A stretch of 64,000 nucleotides of DNA, taken from positions 62,001 to 126,000 of the forward strand of contig NZ_CP042467.1 in the NCBI RefSeq assembly GCF_007993755.1. The letters run 5' to 3'. This document shows positions 58,802-64,000 of this stretch, piece after piece (position 1 is the first letter of the stretch; each line of letters opens with the position of its first letter). Position numbers and translations under genes: made by a program. The notes under the pieces were generated by a model. That model did not search any database and was not told the origin of the DNA. It was given only the letters and a program-made list of their open reading frames with translations. This DNA comes from Microvenator marinus. GTDB lineage: Bacteria > Myxococcota_A > Bradymonadia > Bradymonadales > Bradymonadaceae.

Positions 58802-61800
58802 ATGAAGATTCGATTGCTGAGTATTTTCGCAGTAGTTTTGGGGCTCTGCTCTCTTTCTTGCGACAAAGAGAAAGTATTGGAAACTGCTAAGCCGGTGGCC
58901 AATGCCCCTGAAATTCGCGCCGTTTTTATTGAAGGCGAAGCCGACGGACTTTCGATCAAAGTGGGAGATGAAACTCGCCCCTTGGACGCCACCGCGCCCG
59001 TGCCGGCTGGTGCCGTCATCGAAAGCACCACGCGGGCTCGACTCAGCGTTGGGCCAACGACCGTGGTGTTGGGAGAGGACTCAGCGGTTGAGGTCTACGA
59101 CTCGGCATTTGAGCTCAAGATCCTGAAGGGAGAGGTCCTGGTTGAGGGAGAGGGCGCCGAGCCACTCGTGATTCACACTCCACATGCAGACTTCAGGGCA
59201 GAATTCTCAAAGGCGAACTTCCTCGTGCGGGCTGATGAGACTCTGGTGAGCGTCGCACGCGGAGAGCTAGGCGTGACTCACGGAGGCCAAACCCAGCTTG
59301 CGTTCGCAGGGCAGGAGGTTTCGGTCCGAGGCGGAGCTTCGAGCATTCTGTGGTCTTCGCAGATTGGCGAGAATGTGGGGTGGTCCGAGTTGGTTCGTCC
59401 CTCCGAGGAGCGCGTGTACACGAGCCTTCCGCGTGGGCTTGGAAAGCTTGTGGGGCGACCACCACTCTCGTCTAATGAGCGCGAGCTCGACATGGTTGGC
59501 CACGATGTAAGCGTGCGAATCGCCGGTAACGTGGCCTATACCGAGGTTCACGAGTCTTTTAAGAATCCAACCGGTGAGAGCCTCGAAGGCCTCTACCGCT
59601 TTCCACTTCCTCCCGATGCCCAGATATCGCGACTCGCCCTGAAGGTTGGAAACACCTGGATGGAAGGCGAGTTCCTTGAGACGGCGCGCGCTGAGCGAAT
59701 CTGGCGGGATATCATCACGCCGAGACGCGATCCTGCGATCCTCAAATGGAAACAGGGCAATCAATTTGAACTTCGGATCTTCCCAATCCTTCCGGGCCAA
59801 ATTCGTGAGGTCAAGATTGGCTATACACAAGAGCTGAAGCCGGCTGCAGAAGGCTATCGCTATGTGTATCCTATGGCGGCCGAAGAGGCTGCTGGTGTTT
59901 TGACTAAAGAGTTTGGCTTCGAAGCCAAACTTTTAGGTGTGGACGCGTCGGCTGCACTCGAGGTCTCGGGCTACCCGGCTGAGGTGCGACGAGGTGCAAG
60001 TGAAAGCGACCAAGCTACGGCCATAGTCTCCTACGATGCCAAAGACTTTAGGCCGAGTGGGGACTTCGTCATCCGCTACACGGGTGGCGCGGATTCCCAG
60101 GCACTGAGGTCTGACGTTGGTGCGATTCGTACCTGGTCATTCACGAGTGATAAGACGCCTAAGTCGGAGCCGTCTACCTTTGTGTTAAGCGCGATTCGGC
60201 CGGTCTTTGAGACGCCCGGCACGCGCTCGAGTCGCGATTTCGTGATCGTGGCCGATACATCCTATTCGCGCCGGGGTTTAGTCGCCGAGCTGCAAACTGA
60301 GCTCGTTCAGAAATTGGTCGAAGAGATGGACCCTCGTGATCGCGTGAGTGCGATGGCGTGCTCGGTACGATGCGTGCCGCTCTCTACTCCCGAGTTCACC
60401 CTTGCGTCGACGGCCCGTGCACTGGCCCTTGGCGACGCCCTTGGAAAGATGGAAGCCGCTGGAACCTACAACGCGCTTGAAGGTGTTGAGGTTGCTTCAC
60501 GCCTTTTTGCGGCTCGGTCTGGAGAGGATTCAAAGCGTGAAACTCATGTGATCGTTCTCACCGACGGTCAGGTGAGCGCAGGATGGTTGAATCCGTCGAA
60601 GATCAAATCAGAGGCTTCGAGTCTCCTCGAGTCCGTTAGCGCGCGGGTTAGCGTTGTGGACTTCGGAGGGGACTCCGATGCGTTGGTGCTCGAGGCCATT
60701 GCTTCGGCCGGCAAAGGAAGTGTGATCGCTCTTGACCCCATGCTTCCCAGGGCGTCCCAGGCTCTCAACATTCTCAGTCTTCACTACGGGCAAGTCCTAA
60801 GGGACGTGGAGATTTTGCTTCCGGATGGCCTGCAAATGCAGACCGAGACTCGAAAAGGTGCATTACTGAGTGGGGATGAATTGGTAGTAGCGTCGCGCAC
60901 AATGGAGCCAGGCCTGGAAGGTGTTGTTGAGATCCGTGGAACTCTTGGAGATAATCCTTGGAAGGGGACTTTTCCGCTCAAAGTAGAGCCGAGTTCAAAA
61001 TTCGGGTTTGTTCCGAGGGCGTGGGCTAGTCATAGGATTGCGCAACTAGAGCTAGGCGAAGAGGATGCGCGTTCCGAGATTATCCGCACCTCGATTCGCT
61101 ATGGAGTCTTGTCGCGCTACACCGCTCTCCTTGCGCTCGAAGATAGGGCGATGATGGATGAGTTCGGCGTCAAGGCTCGCCAGCGCGACGATTGGCGCGG
61201 CGAAGAGGTGGAGGCCGAAGTCAGTGAGGGAGACATGCTTGCAGATTCGGGCGCCAAAGACGCCGAGGCTCCGATGGCTGCGCCAGCACCAGCGAAGAGT
61301 GGGCGCGCCATGGCTCCTCAGAAGTCTATGAGTCTGGACTCGTTGGGTGGCGCCGAAATGGATTTCAAGGAGCCCCCGATGGAACGCCGTAGTGCTCGAA
61401 GGAGACCAATGTATCCGGTTCGCGTTCCGGTCGTTGAACACACCGTGACTGAAGGTGTGTCGGAGAGTTTGGTGGAGAGTGCGAAAAGAAGATTGGACTC
61501 ACTTCGCAGAAGACTCGACCGTGAGCCCGAAAACCGTACATACATGATGCGCTACATCCGCGGTCTGGTTAGGGCACACGAGCATGAGCAAGCCAAAGAG
61601 TGGACTGAGAAATGGTTGGCGACAAATTCCTCGGACCCCGAGGCACTCGTTCAGAAAGCTCAACTTCTCTCGCACGAGGGCCGCTTTGATGAGGCCATGA
61701 TGCACCTTGCTTCAGCTGCCGATTCCGCGGCTCGTGGGACCTGGATTCAAGAGCGAATCCACAAGGCTTACGCGTCGATTGGAGAAGCTGCGCTGGCTTG

Positions 61801-62272
61801 TCAGCACGAGGCGTCTTGGGCCGAAGCTCGAAACAAGGCGTTCGACAAAAAGTGCGAATTAGCAAGTGACACCACTCTTTTTGGTCTCTCACAGGCGAGC
61901 CTCTCAGCTGAAACTACGACCGTGAATCTCAAGGGCGGACAAATCGAGATTGAGCTCGAATGGCAAGGGCCCGCTCGGCATCATATCCTTCTGGTTGAGC
62001 CAGATGGGCGCACGCTATCTGCGTTTTCGCAACGCAGAGGTTTGGTGGTTTCGCACGAAAAAGGGCGTGAGAAACTGGTGTTGCCCAGTAGCTATTCGGG
62101 GCAATTCCAGGTTCGAGTGGTTTCCGAAGCCGACGGCGGAAGCGCAAAACTCAGCATCAAAGCTGGCGCGAATAAAAGGACTTACGAGATAGAGCCGAGT
62201 CGAGCCCAAGGCTGGGTAGCACAGGTTGCTCACGAAGTTAAATACCGCACCAGAGCACGCCCTTTTCGTTAA
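58802..62272 (+). CDS. lipoprotein with FecR-like, VIT and von Willebrand A domains
   Basis: This 1156-residue protein starts at ATG 58802 with AAGGAG upstream. Signal MKIRLLSIFAVVLGLCSLSC ends in lipobox SLSC. A FecR-like domain (about 35-190, TRARLSVGPTTVVLGEDSAVEV) is followed by a VIT domain (about 225-365, ESFKNPTGESLEGLYRFPLP, RIFPILPGQIREVKIGYTQEL), then a VWA domain (about 480-665, RDFVIVADTSYSRRGL, VIVLTDGQVSAG). The first VWA metal motif is D-x-S-x-S (DTSYS), with the Gly changed, so metal binding may still occur. The C-terminal part holds a Pro/Ala/Arg-rich stretch and TPR-like helices (about 900-1010). Such proteins are thought to be surface or adhesion factors. Confidence 0.82.
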   Translation: MKIRLLSIFAVVLGLCSLSCDKEKVLETAKPVANAPEIRAVFIEGEADGLSIKVGDETRPLDATAPVPAGAVIESTTRARLSVGPTTVVLGEDSAVEVYDSAFELKILKGEVLVEGEGAEPLVIHTPHADFRAEFSKANFLVRADETLVSVARGELGVTHGGQTQLAFAGQEVSVRGGASSILWSSQIGENVGWSELVRPSEERVYTSLPRGLGKLVGRPPLSSNERELDMVGHDVSVRIAGNVAYTEVHESFKNPTGESLEGLYRFPLPPDAQISRLALKVGNTWMEGEFLETARAERIWRDIITPRRDPAILKWKQGNQFELRIFPILPGQIREVKIGYTQELKPAAEGYRYVYPMAAEEAAGVLTKEFGFEAKLLGVDASAALEVSGYPAEVRRGASESDQATAIVSYDAKDFRPSGDFVIRYTGGADSQALRSDVGAIRTWSFTSDKTPKSEPSTFVLSAIRPVFETPGTRSSRDFVIVADTSYSRRGLVAELQTELVQKLVEEMDPRDRVSAMACSVRCVPLSTPEFTLASTARALALGDALGKMEAAGTYNALEGVEVASRLFAARSGEDSKRETHVIVLTDGQVSAGWLNPSKIKSEASSLLESVSARVSVVDFGGDSDALVLEAIASAGKGSVIALDPMLPRASQALNILSLHYGQVLRDVEILLPDGLQMQTETRKGALLSGDELVVASRTMEPGLEGVVEIRGTLGDNPWKGTFPLKVEPSSKFGFVPRAWASHRIAQLELGEEDARSEIIRTSIRYGVLSRYTALLALEDRAMMDEFGVKARQRDDWRGEEVEAEVSEGDMLADSGAKDAEAPMAAPAPAKSGRAMAPQKSMSLDSLGGAEMDFKEPPMERRSARRRPMYPVRVPVVEHTVTEGVSESLVESAKRRLDSLRRRLDREPENRTYMMRYIRGLVRAHEHEQAKEWTEKWLATNSSDPEALVQKAQLLSHEGRFDEAMMHLASAADSAARGTWIQERIHKAYASIGEAALACQHEASWAEARNKAFDKKCELASDTTLFGLSQASLSAETTTVNLKGGQIEIELEWQGPARHHILLVEPDGRTLSAFSQRRGLVVSHEKGREKLVLPSSYSGQFQVRVVSEADGGSAKLSIKAGANKRTYEIEPSRAQGWVAQVAHEVKYRTRARPFR

Positions 62273-62275
62273 GGT

Positions 62276-62323
62276 TTGACGCGGGAGGGGGATTTCGGCC
62301 ATATTCCTCCGGTCAAACCGGAG
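62276..62323 (+). promoter_or_regulatory. xdh promoter with palindrome over the ribosome binding site
   Basis: TTGACG (62276-62281), 18 bases, CATATT (62300-62305) is a likely promoter. At the expected start point CTCCGGT (62307-62313)-CAA-ACCGGAG (62317-62323) forms a perfect 7-base stem whose 3' arm contains the GGAG ribosome site of the ATG at 62331. It may be a repressor operator, an RNA hairpin that hides the ribosome site, or both. Confidence 0.55.
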
Positions 62324-62330
62324 TGTGAGC

Positions 62331-63758
62331 ATGGCAGTCGAATTTTGGGTCAATGATGAGTTGGTAGTCACCGAGGTGTCTGAAGGAAAGCTCCTTCTGG
62401 ATTTCCTGCGAAAAGACCTCGCAAAAACAGGGACAAAAGAGGGCTGTAAAGAAGGCGATTGTGGTGCCTGCTCGGTGATGTTGGGCGAGCTCAAGGGCTC
62501 GGACGTTGACTACCGCGTGATGACCTCGTGCTTGATTCCGCTTGGAGAGGTGCACGGGAAACATGTCGTTACGGTGGAAGGCGTGGCACTAAGCCTCGAC
62601 CAGCTCAACCCCGTTCAAGCTGCCATGGTGGAGCGAGGTGGCTCACAATGTGGCTATTGCACGCCGGGATTCATTGTCTCGATGACGTGGTGGATGTTGG
62701 GCGAAGCCGGCGCACCTACGTTGGACAGTGTTAAGCGCGCCGTCAGCGGCAATCTTTGCCGATGCACCGGCTACAACTCTATCAAACGCGCAGGTGAGGA
62801 CCTGGTTGACCACTTCAGCGGTAAATACAAGGCTGCGTGGGAAAGCCCGAAGAGGCTGCAGAGTCTCGTGGAAGCGGGGCTTCTGCCGACGTACTTTTCT
62901 GAGGTCGCGGCTCGACTGAAGGCGATTCAACCCCAAAAAGCCGTTGTTCCACACGGTCAAGCTGACTTCTACATTGGAGGCGGCACGGATCTTTACGTGC
63001 AGCGCGGCGAAGAGATTCCTCAGTCCACGGTCACGATCCTGAATCGATACCCGCAGATGCGAGGGATTGAGTTCAAGGACGGCTATTTTGTGTTGGGAAG
63101 TCTCACCACGTTTGAGGAGTTCGCGCAGCATCCTGAGCTTCGCCGCGTGATTCCGAGCATGGACGAGTGGATATGGCTTATCGCCTCGTTGCATCTGCGA
63201 AACAGGGCCACGATTGCCGGCAATATCGTCAATGCTTCCCCCATTGGAGACATGTCGAACTTGCTCCTTGCCCTGGATGCCGAGTTGGTGATGGTGGCGG
63301 GAGATGCGGAACGTATCGTGCCACTCAAATCCTTCTACAAAGGATATAAAGTCTACGATAAGCGCCCCCACGAGATCATCACGCAGATTCGTTTCCCTGA
63401 CCCCGATGGTGCGGTCATTCGTTTCGAAAAAGTTTCGAAGCGAAAGGCGCTCGATATCGCGTCCGTCAATTCTGGTGCCAAGCTGAAGGTGGAGAACGGT
63501 GTAGTGGTCGAGGCCAGCCTGAGTGCAGGCGGGGTGGCAGCCTATCCACTTTGGTTGAAAGATACGGGTGAGTTTTTGAGGGGTAAGGCGCTCAATCTCG
63601 AAAACGCTGCAGCCGCGCTTGAGATTGCCATGTCTGAGGTTTCGCCGATCTCCGATGTGCGTGGTTCGGCAGACTACAAACGACTCCTGACTCGCCAATT
63701 CTTAGTCGCCCACCTCGATGCACTTTCTGACGCCCCGCTCGCGGAGGAGTTGATATGA
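62331..63758 (+). CDS. xdhA: xanthine dehydrogenase small subunit (2Fe-2S/FAD)
   Basis: This subunit carries electrons in purine oxidation. The 475-residue protein has two iron-sulfur clusters. The first is held by Cys39, Cys44, Cys47 (GCKEGDCGACSVML) and Cys67; the second by Cys107, Cys110 (SQCGYCTPG) and Cys143, Cys145 (NLCRCTGY). An FAD-binding domain of the CO dehydrogenase-flavoprotein type follows (about 200-370, FYIGGGTDLYVQ, ASLHLRNRATIAGNIVNASPIGD), then the C-terminal domain. The layout matches bacterial XdhA. ATG 62331 follows GGAG; a GTG at 62325 is possible. It overlaps the next gene by ATGA. By family it works with the Mo subunit downstream. Confidence 0.93.
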   Translation: MAVEFWVNDELVVTEVSEGKLLLDFLRKDLAKTGTKEGCKEGDCGACSVMLGELKGSDVDYRVMTSCLIPLGEVHGKHVVTVEGVALSLDQLNPVQAAMVERGGSQCGYCTPGFIVSMTWWMLGEAGAPTLDSVKRAVSGNLCRCTGYNSIKRAGEDLVDHFSGKYKAAWESPKRLQSLVEAGLLPTYFSEVAARLKAIQPQKAVVPHGQADFYIGGGTDLYVQRGEEIPQSTVTILNRYPQMRGIEFKDGYFVLGSLTTFEEFAQHPELRRVIPSMDEWIWLIASLHLRNRATIAGNIVNASPIGDMSNLLLALDAELVMVAGDAERIVPLKSFYKGYKVYDKRPHEIITQIRFPDPDGAVIRFEKVSKRKALDIASVNSGAKLKVENGVVVEASLSAGGVAAYPLWLKDTGEFLRGKALNLENAAAALEIAMSEVSPISDVRGSADYKRLLTRQFLVAHLDALSDAPLAEELI

Positions 63759-64000
63759 CTCATTATGACGCACGACTTCACGTTCAAGGCCTCTCCACTT
63801 ATGTGGACGATGTAGCCGCTCCACACGGCATGCTTCATGCCGCAGTCTTCTCTTCTCCAAAGGCCCACGGGAAGTTGCTGGGGGTCAACGATAGTGCCGC
63901 GAAAGAGCTTCCAGGCGTCAAGGCCATTCTCTACGCGGCGGACATCCCTGGTGAAAACCAAATCGGTGCGATTATTCCGGACGAAGTGCTTTTGGCGACG
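63755..64000 (+). CDS. xdhB: xanthine dehydrogenase large (molybdopterin) subunit, start only
   Basis: The ATG at 63755 overlaps the xdhA stop (ATGA); 82 codons are visible before the right edge. They begin MTHYDARLHVQGLSTYVDD and continue with MLHAAVFSSPKAHGKLLGV and LPGVKAILYAADIPGEN. This is the a/b-hammerhead start of xanthine dehydrogenase/aldehyde oxidase large subunits, which bind the molybdenum cofactor. The catalytic part lies outside the window. Confidence 0.9.
   Translation, partial: MTHYDARLHVQGLSTYVDDVAAPHGMLHAAVFSSPKAHGKLLGVNDSAAKELPGVKAILYAADIPGENQIGAIIPDEVLLAT

Noticed and set aside
62643-63698. 351-codon minus-strand open frame opposite xdhA
   Set aside because: xdhA on the plus strand has all Cys ligands and FAD motifs; the antisense frame shows no family.
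1-64000. CRISPR arrays, IS elements, prophage, rRNA operons
   Set aside because: No spaced direct repeats, transposase, phage structural genes or rRNA-like sequence were seen when reading both strands.

Overview
The window is a gene-dense, moderately G+C-rich bacterial chromosome segment. The gene complement suggests a predatory or social lineage of the Myxococcota/'Deltaproteobacteria' (Bradymonadales-like would fit). Pointers are a large Ser/Thr kinase fused to a cyclase-like domain, an ATPase and TPRs, HEAT-repeat and degenerate-HD proteins, von Willebrand A lipoproteins with thrombospondin type 3 repeats, a pre-peptidase C-terminal domain, and many lipoproteins of unknown role. This placement is inferred from domain types only. 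No IS element, prophage, CRISPR array or rRNA was seen. No stretch over 300 bases lacks a gene; the longest gaps are 53388-53604 and 45990-46147.

Layout. 1-634: partial surE and a tRNA-Arg(CCU), minus strand. 724-18652: a long plus-strand run, mostly housekeeping. It holds an envelope protein, a PAP2-like protein, a cysteine desulfurase with mnmA (a matched tRNA 2-thiolation pair), rnc, tatA, yicC, gmk, rel, xerC-hslV-hslU (conserved order) and an argD-like aminotransferase. It ends in a J-domain/Hsp70/TPR cluster whose outer proteins share the same terminal winged-helix-like module. 18649-22490 (minus): a degenerate HD-domain protein, a HEAT-repeat protein and a lipoprotein. 22624-28227 (plus): a UPF0104 membrane protein, a ParA-type ATPase with two identically spaced zinc fingers, a sensor-like membrane protein, a NamZ-type muramidase (DUF1343) and a DUF2520 protein. 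28239-30923 (minus): a ClpA/ClpC-like unfoldase. 31086-38269 (plus): RidA with an acidic tail, a MepA-HEAT endopeptidase, a lipoprotein and the giant kinase. 38266-40001 (minus): an SDR reductase and coaE. 40094-44336 (plus): two membrane proteins resembling a ResB/CcsA pair, then engB, rimI and prs.

44355-53387 (minus) is the accessory, surface-directed part: a PPC-domain lipoprotein, a phosphoesterase and HNH nuclease, a large TSP3/VWA lipoprotein, and a four-gene cassette of secreted proteins. The first gene of that cassette has a strong Shine-Dalgarno and ATG followed at once by a 5-base tandem repeat that puts the rest of the gene out of frame. This looks like a phase-variation switch. 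53605-64000: rlmH, a ComF-type phosphoribosyltransferase, a BtpA-family protein, a TPR protein, an Atm1-type ABC transporter, a FecR/VIT/VWA lipoprotein, and the start of a xanthine dehydrogenase operon with a palindrome over its Shine-Dalgarno.

Operon structure is tight: many gene pairs overlap by ATGA or TAATG, and three convergent pairs overlap at their stop codons, two through a shared CTAG. Functions are assigned from motifs and family knowledge; no database search was possible.
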